From NCBI GenBank assembly GCA_030596185.1, contig JAUVKP010000005.1, positions 1-12,389 of the forward strand: a stretch of 12,389 bases of DNA, given 5' to 3'. Made by a program: the position numbers and the translations under genes. Under the pieces are notes generated by a model. It had not been told where the DNA came from, ran no database searches, and saw nothing but the letters and a program-made list of their open reading frames with translations. This DNA is from Fidelibacterota bacterium. Its GTDB lineage: Bacteria > Fidelibacterota > Fidelibacteria > Fidelibacterales > Fidelibacteraceae. Within the stretch, counting starts at the first letter, position 1; each line of letters opens with the position of its first letter. This document shows, piece after piece, positions 1 to 5,214 of this stretch.

Positions 1-308
1 ATTGCTTTGCTGGTGTTTTTGGTGCTTTAAGCAGATTCTTTTTAAGCTTTTCATTCTAAATATTGAAAATACTCTCACCAAACACGTCGGGCGAATAACT
101 GAATCATAAGTATATTTTTCTTTTATTCATTTCAGCCTAAAAGCAAAATGATAGTTCAAGTATTTCTTGTTAAGCTTGTCACAATAATTTAATATCTACT
201 CACACAGGTTTTAGGGGATGAATTAATATTATCCCAAGATTGAAAAGAACAGTAAACGCCATACATCGTATGTAAGGTGTTATACAAAACAAATAAAGGA
301 TAAATTTC
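1..308. other. Left-edge region upstream of the nitronate monooxygenase gene
   Basis: No complete gene is visible here. On the minus strand a short frame starts at an ATG at 54-52 and stays open to the window edge (18 codons, lysine- and glutamine-rich). Another minus frame between about 46 and 1 reads LKAPKTPAKQ, a basic Ala/Pro/Lys composition, but has no ATG. On plus, bases 1-30 could be the hydrophobic end of a membrane protein (IALLVFLVL then stop). None can be chosen without the neighbouring sequence. Two small hairpins lie before the next gene: GGGAT (215-219) with ATCCC (231-235), and CATAC (260-264) with GTATG (268-272). They could be 5' leader structures, but no poly-T tract follows either, so I do not call a terminator. 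Confidence 0.3.
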
Positions 309-1394
309 ATGAGCATAAAAGATCTAAAAGAATTAAAGATTGGGGATCTGGTAGCAAAAATCCCCATCATCCAAGGTGGGATGGGCGTTGGGATCTCTTT
401 ATCGGGATTAGCGTCTTCTGTAGCTAACGAAGGAGGCATTGGCGTTATAGCTACTGCCGGGATCGGGATGCGCGAGCCTGATTTCTATAAAAAATTTTTA
501 GAAGCAAATATTAGAGCCCTAAAAGAAGAGATCCAAAAAGCCAGGGAATTAAGCCAGGGAATTCTTGGTGTCAATATCATGGTAGCTTTATCAAATTTCG
601 CTGATATGGTAAAAACGGCTATTGAAGAAAAAATAGACATCATTTTCGCAGGAGCCGGACTTCCTCTTAATCTTCCAAAATATTTAAATGCTGACTCAAA
701 AACAAAATTAGTTCCCATTGTCTCTTCCGGAAGAGCAGCTCGTATTATTTCCGAAAGATGGTTTAAACAATATAACTACCTTCCTGATGCTATCGTCGTA
801 GAGGGTCCAAAGGCAGGCGGACATCTTGGATTTAAAACTGAACAAATTAACGATCCGGCTTATACTTTAGAAAAACTGATCCCCGACGTCGTCATGGAAA
901 TGCACAAATTTGAAGAAAAACACAAAAAATCTATCCCGATAATCGCAGCCGGTGGTGTATATACGGGTGAAGATATTCACAAATTCATCACTTTGGGTGC
1001 TTCCGGTGTACAAATGGCAACACGCTTTGTTGCCACCGATGAATGCGATGCGGCAATAGAATTCAAACAAGCTTATGTTGATGCCGGAAAAGACGATGTT
1101 ATGATCATTAAAAGTCCGGTCGGTATGCCGGGAAGAGCGATCAAAAACAATTTTATTAATGATATCAATCTCGGAAAAAAGAAACAGATCGCCTGTCCCT
1201 ATCACTGTATTTTAACCTGTGATTATACAAAAAGCCCTTATTGTATTGTTCTTGCTTTAATCAATGCCCAAAAAGGCAGATTAAAAAATGGCTTTGCGTT
1301 TGCCGGTGAAACAGTTCACAAAATAAAAGAAATTATTTCGGTTAAAAAATTGATGACAACTTTATTAAAAGAATATAAGAAGGCAGTTAATTGA
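309..1394 (+). CDS. Nitronate monooxygenase / FabK-like FMN-dependent oxidoreductase
   Basis: A 361-residue TIM-barrel flavoprotein of the 2-nitropropane dioxygenase (nitronate monooxygenase) family, which also contains enoyl-ACP reductase FabK. Visible motifs are the N-terminal IQGGMGVGIS, the EGPKAGGHLGF segment (residues 165-175, His172 at the position of the family's catalytic histidine) and AAGGVYTGEDI followed by GASGVQMATRF, the FMN-phosphate-binding half of the barrel. Near the C terminus is a cysteine cluster C296-x3-C300-x3-C304-x7-C312, which classical nitronate monooxygenases do not need for their FMN chemistry. I recall similar tails in homologues from anaerobes, but that is from memory. 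The ATG is preceded by AAAGGA at a reasonable distance. The gene stands alone, with repeat-rich DNA downstream. Whether the substrate is a nitronate or an enoyl-ACP cannot be read from sequence; no fatty-acid synthesis genes are adjacent. Family assignment is firm, substrate is not. Confidence 0.9.
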   Translation: MSIKDLKELKIGDLVAKIPIIQGGMGVGISLSGLASSVANEGGIGVIATAGIGMREPDFYKKFLEANIRALKEEIQKARELSQGILGVNIMVALSNFADMVKTAIEEKIDIIFAGAGLPLNLPKYLNADSKTKLVPIVSSGRAARIISERWFKQYNYLPDAIVVEGPKAGGHLGFKTEQINDPAYTLEKLIPDVVMEMHKFEEKHKKSIPIIAAGGVYTGEDIHKFITLGASGVQMATRFVATDECDAAIEFKQAYVDAGKDDVMIIKSPVGMPGRAIKNNFINDINLGKKKQIACPYHCILTCDYTKSPYCIVLALINAQKGRLKNGFAFAGETVHKIKEIISVKKLMTTLLKEYKKAVN

Positions 1395-1492
1395 TCTGCT
1401 TCCTAAATATTACAGAGAATCATGACAACACAGAGATCTCCCGTCCTCCGCTACCCCGAAGCATCGAGGCAGGCGGCACGGCCTGTGGGACC

Positions 1493-1506
1493 CCGCCAGC
1501 TGGCGG
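1493..1506. repeat. 14-bp perfect palindrome CCGCCAGCTGGCGG
   Basis: Perfect self-complementary 14-mer in a GC-rich patch (about 1441-1510) that contrasts with the AT-rich surroundings. It differs from the palindrome at 1671-1684 by one symmetric base-pair change (CCGYCAGCTGRCGG). Confidence 0.8.
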
Positions 1507-1607
1507 AGCTGAAAGAAACGATTTGGGTAGAATAACGAACAAGGATCAACTTCGCACAGGGCTACGTTGATTAAAATTAACGATTTCAGAATTTCGAAGT
1601 AAATATT

Positions 1608-1642
1608 CACTTCGATTGTTCATGATTCGTTGTTCATTTCCC
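1608..1642. repeat. Degenerate 7-bp-period repeat (units such as ATTGTTC, GTTGTTC)
   Basis: Consecutive 7-base blocks from 1608 include ATTGTTC (1615), ATGATTC (1622) and GTTGTTC (1629), each ending TTC in the same phase. The copies are degenerate, so the 7-bp phase is the signal rather than sequence identity. Confidence 0.55.
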
Positions 1643-1652
1643 CTTTTAAGTT

Positions 1653-1715
1653 CAACCCCTCCAACTTACTCCGTCAGCTGACGGATACGGTTGGCAGGCA
1701 ACAAGCTCGGGGTTG
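1653..1715. repeat. Nested inverted repeat around a 16-bp palindrome
   Basis: The centre is the perfect 16-bp palindrome TCCGTCAGCTGACGGA (1670-1685). Outside it, CCAAC (1661-1665) can pair with GTTGG (1690-1694), and CAACCCC (1653-1659) with GGGGTTG (1709-1715). Together they form a long interrupted hairpin or cruciform. No poly-T follows on either strand, so it looks like a repeat element rather than an intrinsic terminator. Confidence 0.65.
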
Positions 1716-1734
1716 TGATATAATTATTGATTAT

Positions 1735-1870
1735 GAGTTACCACGGCATTTATGCCGTGGTATTGACAACAAACAAATCGGGTTTTAACCCAAAAACTAA
1801 AATTACTATGGGGGTTAAAACCCCATGATTAAAGTTTTCCTAAACCCCGAGCTAAAGCACGGGGTAATTC
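1735..1870. repeat. REP/MITE-like cluster of stem-loops
   Basis: Three hairpin modules lie in about 135 bp. First, an 11-bp perfect stem (1739-1749 with 1752-1762, TACCACGGCAT and its complement, 2-nt loop). Second, GGGTTTTAACCC (1780-1791), whose exact reverse complement is at 1812-1823; each also folds on itself. Third, ACCCCG (1844-1849) with CGGGGT (1860-1865), plus an inner GC/GC pair. The layout recalls non-autonomous repeats moved by IS200/IS605-type or REP-associated (RAYT) transposases, but no transposase gene is present. The element name is inference; the hairpins are direct observation. Confidence 0.6.
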
Positions 1871-1905
1871 ATTATTTTATGCGATCATTTATCTACAAAG
1901 CTTTC

Positions 1906-1979
1906 GTCCCGATGGGACTTACATCTCACGCCTGCCCTTCATAGTCCCGAACCTTCGGGACGTAGAAGGGGTCGAGATG
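1906..1979. repeat. Hairpin repeat with CATCTC...GAGATG ends
   Basis: A short hairpin (GTCCC 1906-1910 with GGGAC 1914-1918) is followed by a larger interrupted one. In the larger one CATCTC (1922-1927) pairs with GAGATG (1974-1979), CCCTTC (1935-1940) with GAAGGG (1965-1970), and GTCCCGAA (1944-1951) with TTCGGGAC (1954-1961) over a 2-nt loop. No T-run follows. Its compactness and nested arms suggest a dispersed intergenic element. Confidence 0.6.
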
Positions 1980-1991
1980 ACAAAATATCTT

Positions 1992-2047
1992 ACGTCTTAC
2001 GTTTCACGGTTTACGTCTTACGTCGTATCACAAACCAATCTCAGAAC
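1992..2047. repeat. Degenerate heptamer array related to ACGTCTT
   Basis: Seven-base blocks in constant phase: ACGTCTT at 1992 and again at 2013, with ACGTTTC, ACGGTTT and ACGTCGT at 1999, 2006 and 2020. The phase continues less clearly to about 2047. The unit is the same as that in the 5099-5154 block and, in reverse complement, in the perfect array at 12314-12389. Confidence 0.7.
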
Positions 2048-2086
2048 AAGTATTAACGATATGTGATTTAAGAAGATCATGATACA

Positions 2087-2163
2087 AAACTTCGAATATC
2101 AAATATCAGTGTTCCTTGTTCAATATTTATTCATCATTCACCGTTCATCATTTATAGTTTCTT
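2087..2163. repeat. Degenerate 7-bp-period repeat (GAATATC, ATTCATC, GTTCATC units)
   Basis: Reading in 7-base steps from 2087, most blocks end in TTC, ATC or ACC at the same phase: GAATATC (2094), AAATATC (2101), AGTGTTC (2108), CTTGTTC (2115), ATTCATC (2129), ATTCACC (2136), GTTCATC (2143). Two pairs of blocks match at six or five of seven positions. CTTGTTC recurs at 5195 with a similar left neighbour. Confidence 0.6.
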
Positions 2164-2187
2164 TTCTTCCACCCGTAACTCATCACT

Positions 2188-2213
2188 TATCCCGAAGGGA
2201 TCCCCTTGGGATA
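2188..2213. repeat. Hairpin just beyond the lipoprotein stop codon
   Basis: TATCCC (2188-2193) pairs with GGGATA (2208-2213) and AAGGG (2195-2199) with CCCTT (2203-2207), loop ATC. It lies 8 bp past the stop of the minus-strand lipoprotein gene. The minus-strand sequence beyond it is not T-rich, so it would be an atypical terminator. It may be another small repeat, or it may protect the mRNA 3' end. Confidence 0.5.
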
Positions 2214-2221
2214 ACTCATAA

Positions 2222-2800
2222 TTAGTAACTATTATACTTGTCTTCCCACCTTAGGATCCGCCACTTTCCATCTGAGCCTTTTCTAAAACGAAATGCCACA
2301 TCGCCTATCAATGTCGTATAATCGCCAAGAGTGAGCTGGTATGATTTTGAAATATCCGCAATGTTGGCTTCTTCGTAGAGAGTATCGCGTTCACTAAAGA
2401 TATCTTCTCCATCCATTTCATAAAAAGTGCTGTCCAGAGTAGTTTGCCAGATGAGGTCTATATAATTAAAAGCATTCAGGAATCGTCCCGTGGTTTTCAA
2501 TTCTACTGACCGCATCCAGGAATCGTAGTGTCCCGTTCCGCTTTCGTCGCTGGGTTGGTAATAAACAAAAACGAACTCCGAATCTATCAGGTTTGCATAC
2601 ATCAAACTATCCCGGTAAATGTACGAATACTTAAAATTATGCAGCACGTCCGCAGGGCTTGCCTGATCCATCCTGTAGATAGAGTTTCCGCCATCCAGAT
2701 CTCCCAGTGTGGGCGCAAACATATTCTTGCAGGAAAAGAATAACAATACCGGGAAAATGACAAAGAATAAGAGAGAGAATTTAATTAGTCGATTGCACAT
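2222..2800 (-). CDS. Putative lipoprotein of unknown function, NTF2-like appearance
   Basis: I choose the ATG at 2800 (192 aa). An ATG 33 bases further upstream would only add residues encoded by a heptamer repeat. The N terminus has Arg4 and Lys7, a hydrophobic stretch and a lipobox-like LLFFSC with Cys24 as the predicted lipidated residue, so the mature protein would sit on a membrane, facing the periplasm or the surface. The rest is acidic and aromatic-rich, with no catalytic motif. The pattern of an early VLHNFKYSYIYRD helix, an FVFVYY strand and a closing FRFRKGSDGKWRILRWED resembles small NTF2/SnoaL-like lipoproteins common in FCB genomes. That comparison is from memory, so function is unknown. 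No clear SD precedes the start. It is divergent from the HD gene and stands alone on its strand. Confidence 0.7.
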   Translation of the reverse strand: MCNRLIKFSLLFFVIFPVLLFFSCKNMFAPTLGDLDGGNSIYRMDQASPADVLHNFKYSYIYRDSLMYANLIDSEFVFVYYQPSDESGTGHYDSWMRSVELKTTGRFLNAFNYIDLIWQTTLDSTFYEMDGEDIFSERDTLYEEANIADISKSYQLTLGDYTTLIGDVAFRFRKGSDGKWRILRWEDKYNSY

Positions 2801-2815
2801 GAATAAATATAAAGG

Positions 2816-2843
2816 ACAATTGACAATTGACAAAGAACAATTG
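2816..2843. repeat. Four tandem heptamers ACAATTG with one variant
   Basis: ACAATTG at 2816, 2823 and 2837, with ACAAAGA at 2830, in exact 7-bp phase. The array occupies the 5' leader of the lipoprotein gene and accounts for an artefactual longer N terminus if an upstream ATG is chosen. Confidence 0.75.
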
Positions 2844-2969
2844 CGCGAAGGACATTTTCTAATAATATTTTAGGGTTTTATTGAAAAGTTGTATTTGCCG
2901 ATATGGAAGTGTAAATTTCATGTTCTTTTTGAAAAAACTTTCAAAACACATTATGAGCACAAAAACACA

Positions 2970-3794
2970 ATGCAAATTAACGACATGATCCCGGGTCCAA
3001 TTAATGAAAATTCCGTAAACGATTTGAAAATATGGTTCAATAAATATGTTGATTCTTTTCGGGATGATGACCCGGAAATACAGCAGAATCTTAACCTAAA
3101 GATCGCGCATACAGAAAGAGTCTGCCGCGAAATAAAACATCTTGGAAAAGAACTGGAGCTTGAAGCGAATGCACTACATCTGGCGGAAATAATTGCATTG
3201 CTTCATGATATCGGACGCTTTGAACAGTATGCTGTTTATAAAACTTTCAAAGACAGTAAATCCGAAAATCATGCATTATTAGGACTTCGTATAATAAAAA
3301 AGAATAAGCTATTAAATATCTTTGATCCCAATACCAGAAAAATTATTGTTCATGCCATCAAATATCATAATCGTGCTACACTGCCTTCAGATGGAAAAGA
3401 CCCTTTTCTGTTTTATGATAAATTGATCCGCGATGCCGACAAGCTGGATATTTGGCATGTAGTTCTAAACTATTATTATCGCACTGATTCCCAAAGGAAC
3501 AGTGCAATAGAATTGGATCTTCCTGATACACCCAGTGTTTCAAAACACATTTTGGATGATCTGCATCATGGGCGTATTATTCATTTTGAACATGTCAATA
3601 ATTTGAATGATTTTAAATTATTGCAAATGGGATGGATCTTCGATATTAATTTCGAACCAACCCGTAAAGTAATCTCCGAAAGGGATTATCTTAAAAAACT
3701 TCGCAGGGTATTACCGGCATCCAGTGAAATTGATATCATCTATGAAAACATTATTTATAAACTCCGACAAGTGGGAGGGTTGAAGCAAAAATAG
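2970..3794 (+). CDS. HD-domain phosphohydrolase
   Basis: The first in-frame ATG (2970) gives 274 aa. The frame is open back to a TTG at 2889, but those 27 residues look non-conserved and no SD supports either start. The metal-binding HD signature is complete: His47 (KIAHTERV), His79-Asp80 (LLHDIGRF) and Asp157 within IRDADKLDIW. Family members hydrolyse phosphomonoesters or phosphodiesters, often nucleotides, at a mononuclear or dinuclear metal centre. The extended HDIGRFEQY...TF.D block marks a subfamily of stand-alone HD proteins whose substrate I do not know. No signal peptide or membrane segment is visible, so it is probably cytosolic. It lies 148 bp upstream of the isochorismatase-family gene on the same strand, a gap with a possible promoter, so co-transcription is doubtful. 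Confidence 0.8.
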   Translation: MQINDMIPGPINENSVNDLKIWFNKYVDSFRDDDPEIQQNLNLKIAHTERVCREIKHLGKELELEANALHLAEIIALLHDIGRFEQYAVYKTFKDSKSENHALLGLRIIKKNKLLNIFDPNTRKIIVHAIKYHNRATLPSDGKDPFLFYDKLIRDADKLDIWHVVLNYYYRTDSQRNSAIELDLPDTPSVSKHILDDLHHGRIIHFEHVNNLNDFKLLQMGWIFDINFEPTRKVISERDYLKKLRRVLPASSEIDIIYENIIYKLRQVGGLKQK

Positions 3795-3882
3795 CCCACC
3801 ACTTCTTTACCATGACTTTGCCGAACAGACACCAAGCTCGAGTCATATTTATTAAGAACCCGTAAGTCGCGATATTACTTTT

Positions 3883-3914
3883 CTTGAATCATGCCAAGTG
3901 CTTTTGTATATTTG
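3883..3914 (+). promoter_or_regulatory. Possible Bacteroidota-type promoter
   Basis: TATATTTG (3907-3914) fits the TAnnTTTG -7 element of Bacteroidota primary sigma promoters, and CTTG (3883-3886) lies 20 nt upstream where the TTTG -33 element is expected. It is 28 nt upstream of the isochorismatase-family start codon. Both motifs are short, so this is tentative. Confidence 0.3.
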
Positions 3915-3942
3915 TTTAAACTTTAAATATTAGGAAAAGAAA

Positions 3943-4422
3943 ATGAAAGCATTACTTGTGGTAGATATTCAACAACGCTTCATCAAGGACAGCAATGCTT
4001 ACGAGGAAGAACGATTTATTAAAACGGTTAATCATGCGATCGATGTTTTTCGCTCTGCCGGCGACCTGATCGTTTATGTGCATCATATAAAAAGTGATGT
4101 TGCCCCGGGTACACCCGGTTGGGAATATGATGCACGTGTCCACAAGGAAGACAGTGACCCCATTGTTTGGAAAACAAAAGGCAATGCCTTTGAGGGAACA
4201 AATTTGCGAACGATCTTGAATGAGAAAAACGTGACCGAGATCACAGTTTGCGGATTGGTTACTCAAAATTGTATCCGCTCAACTTGCATTGGCTGTATTG
4301 AAGAGGGCTACAAAACCTACCTGATCAAAAATGGCACCACGAACTGGACCGACGACCCGCAAAAGACCATTGATGATGTTGAAGCGGAACTAAAAAGTTT
4401 GGGTGTTGTAATTATTAATTAA
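3943..4422 (+). CDS. Isochorismatase-family cysteine hydrolase (nicotinamidase-like)
   Basis: A 159-residue single-domain protein. The Asp-Lys-Cys triad of the family is visible: Asp8 in LLVVDIQ, Lys77 in VWKTKGNAFEGT and Cys110 in CGLVTQNCIRST. The GLVTQNC loop also supplies the usual cis-peptide and oxyanion region. Relatives hydrolyse nicotinamide, isochorismate, N-carbamoylsarcosine or other amides. The Asp-x-His metal site of true nicotinamidases is not apparent after residue 50, so I do not assign nicotinamidase. AGGAAAAG just before the ATG serves as RBS. A corrinoid adenosyltransferase follows 67 bp later on the same strand (counting to its first in-frame ATG), but no common pathway is evident. 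Family is confident, substrate unknown. Confidence 0.85.
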   Translation: MKALLVVDIQQRFIKDSNAYEEERFIKTVNHAIDVFRSAGDLIVYVHHIKSDVAPGTPGWEYDARVHKEDSDPIVWKTKGNAFEGTNLRTILNEKNVTEITVCGLVTQNCIRSTCIGCIEEGYKTYLIKNGTTNWTDDPQKTIDDVEAELKSLGVVIIN

Positions 4423-4427
4423 TACAA

Positions 4428-4445
4428 ATCACAGATAACACAGAT
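4428..4445. repeat. Two 9-bp repeats containing CACAGAT
   Basis: ATCACAGAT (4428-4436) is followed directly by AACACAGAT (4437-4445), matching at 7 of 9 positions. It is a minimal instance of the short-period repeats seen elsewhere, here with a 9-bp period. Confidence 0.45.
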
Positions 4446-4495
4446 CAAGAATAAATTATATTTATATTTTAATTTCCAAAGACAAGGATATGATC

Positions 4496-5011
4496 ATGAA
4501 GGGCTACATTCATATTTACACCGGGAACGGAAAGGGAAAGACCACTGCGGCTTTTGGATTGGCTTTACGCGCGGCAGGTGCCGGTAAAAATATCTTTATC
4601 GGTCAATTCGTCAAAGGACAGATCTATTCCGAGATTCGGGCTGTCCGAAAATATTGTCCTACTGTGACCGTCAAACAATATGGGCTTGAGTGTTTTATTG
4701 TCCATGAGCCCACTCAAAAAGATATTGACATCGCCCGTCGGGGGTTAAAAGAGATTTCTGAGATCATTCGGTCCGGTCGCTATGATATGGTGATCCTGGA
4801 TGAAGCTAATATTGCTCTTTATTACAAATTGTTCACGGTTGAAGAACTGCTGGAGGTACTTAAGAAGAAACCAGAAAAAATGGAGATCGTGATCACCGGC
4901 CGTTACGCCCCGCCCGAACTTATCGATTTTGCCGACTTGGTTACCGAGATGAAAGAAATCAAACATTATTACACAAGTGGTGTACAAGCCCGGGAAGGTA
5001 TCGAATTTTAA
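4496..5011 (+). CDS. cobO: Corrinoid ATP:cob(I)alamin adenosyltransferase (CobO/BtuR/CobA type)
   Basis: This enzyme transfers the 5'-deoxyadenosyl group of ATP to cob(I)alamin or cobyrinic acid a,c-diamide, giving the AdoCbl form. From the chosen start (171 aa; the usual length is about 170-200) one sees the P-loop GNGKGKTTA close to the N terminus, the Walker-B-like VILDEANIAL, and the family's C-terminal block VITGRYAPPELIDFADLVTEM, then KHYYTSGVQAREGIE. An ATG two codons earlier (4490) lies only 1 nt from AAGGA (4484-4488), while the ATG at 4496 has 7 nt spacing and is preferred. The N-terminal helix of the longest CobA proteins is missing, as in many CobO-like forms. No other cobalamin genes are in the window, so it may serve salvage, or supply AdoCbl to a mutase or ribonucleotide reductase encoded elsewhere. 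Confidence 0.9.
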   Translation: MKGYIHIYTGNGKGKTTAAFGLALRAAGAGKNIFIGQFVKGQIYSEIRAVRKYCPTVTVKQYGLECFIVHEPTQKDIDIARRGLKEISEIIRSGRYDMVILDEANIALYYKLFTVEELLEVLKKKPEKMEIVITGRYAPPELIDFADLVTEMKEIKHYYTSGVQAREGIEF

Positions 5012-5054
5012 ATTTATTTGCGTGACCCCTATCAAGTTTTAATTGATTAATTTA

Positions 5055-5082
5055 TAACAAAAGGGTTCAAAATATTGAACCC
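5055..5082 (-). terminator. Probable intrinsic terminator of the citDE-citF operon
   Basis: GGGTTCAA (5063-5070) pairs perfectly with TTGAACCC (5075-5082) over a 4-nt loop. Read on the minus strand, the stem is followed by TTTTGTTATAAATT, as expected for a Rho-independent terminator of leftward transcription. On plus it is followed by an A-run, so it does not fit the adenosyltransferase gene as well. It lies about 130 bp beyond the citF stop; the gap is filled by heptamer repeats. Confidence 0.55.
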
Positions 5083-5098
5083 AAAAAATCTATATTTC

Positions 5099-5154
5099 AC
5101 GATTTGCGTTTTACGTCTCACGTCTTATGTTCCTCACTTCACAAATCACATATC
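5099..5154. repeat. Eight-unit degenerate heptamer array (ACGTCTC/ACGTCTT core)
   Basis: Eight 7-base blocks in constant phase. ACGTCTC (5113) and ACGTCTT (5120) are flanked by ACGATTT (5099), GCGTTTT (5106), ATGTTCC (5127), TCACTTC (5134), ACAAATC (5141) and ACATATC (5148). The 13-mer at 5113-5125 is exactly the reverse complement of the sequence iterated at 12314-12389. A second short phase-7 stretch (GATGTTC, CTTGTTC, TGAAATC) follows at 5188-5208, after a small GCTC/GAGC hairpin (5170-5180). Confidence 0.7.
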
Positions 5155-5214
5155 GGCCTGTCCTGTGAAGCTCGAAGAGCGAAGAAGGATGTTCCTTGTT
5201 CTGAAATCTATTAG

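Larger units (their letters stand above)
1395..2221. repeat. Gene-free, repeat-rich intergenic region
   Basis: About 830 bp without a credible gene between the flavoprotein gene and the lipoprotein gene, which converge on it. It is a patchwork of hairpins, palindromes and short-period degenerate repeats, listed separately below. A 66-codon open frame on the minus strand (1610-1410) runs straight through the palindromes and has no RBS, so I treat it as chance. The patchwork suggests a site where several small repeat elements accumulated, perhaps because convergent gene ends tolerate insertions. Confidence 0.8.

Noticed and set aside
867..1205. 112-codon minus frame inside the flavoprotein gene
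   Set aside because: Shadow of a gene with strong family motifs on the other strand.
1410..1610. 66-codon open frame on the minus strand
   Set aside because: It crosses a palindrome and GC-rich repeat patch, has no RBS and encodes no recognisable domain.
2188..2213. Rho-independent terminator for the lipoprotein gene
   Set aside because: The stem is good, but no T-rich tract follows on the minus strand.
2528..2743. 71-codon open frame on plus
   Set aside because: It is antisense to the lipoprotein gene, whose signal peptide, lipobox and composition are coherent; the plus frame has none.
2889..2969. N-terminal extension of the HD protein from a TTG
   Set aside because: No SD, aromatic- and lysine-rich residues unlike the rest; the first ATG at 2970 suffices for the whole HD domain.
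3943..4422. Specific call as nicotinamidase PncA
   Set aside because: The Asp-Lys-Cys triad is present, but the metal-binding Asp/His set of nicotinamidases is not evident.
5055..5082. Terminator of the adenosyltransferase gene on plus
   Set aside because: On plus the stem is followed by A residues; the T-tract is on the minus side, fitting citF instead.
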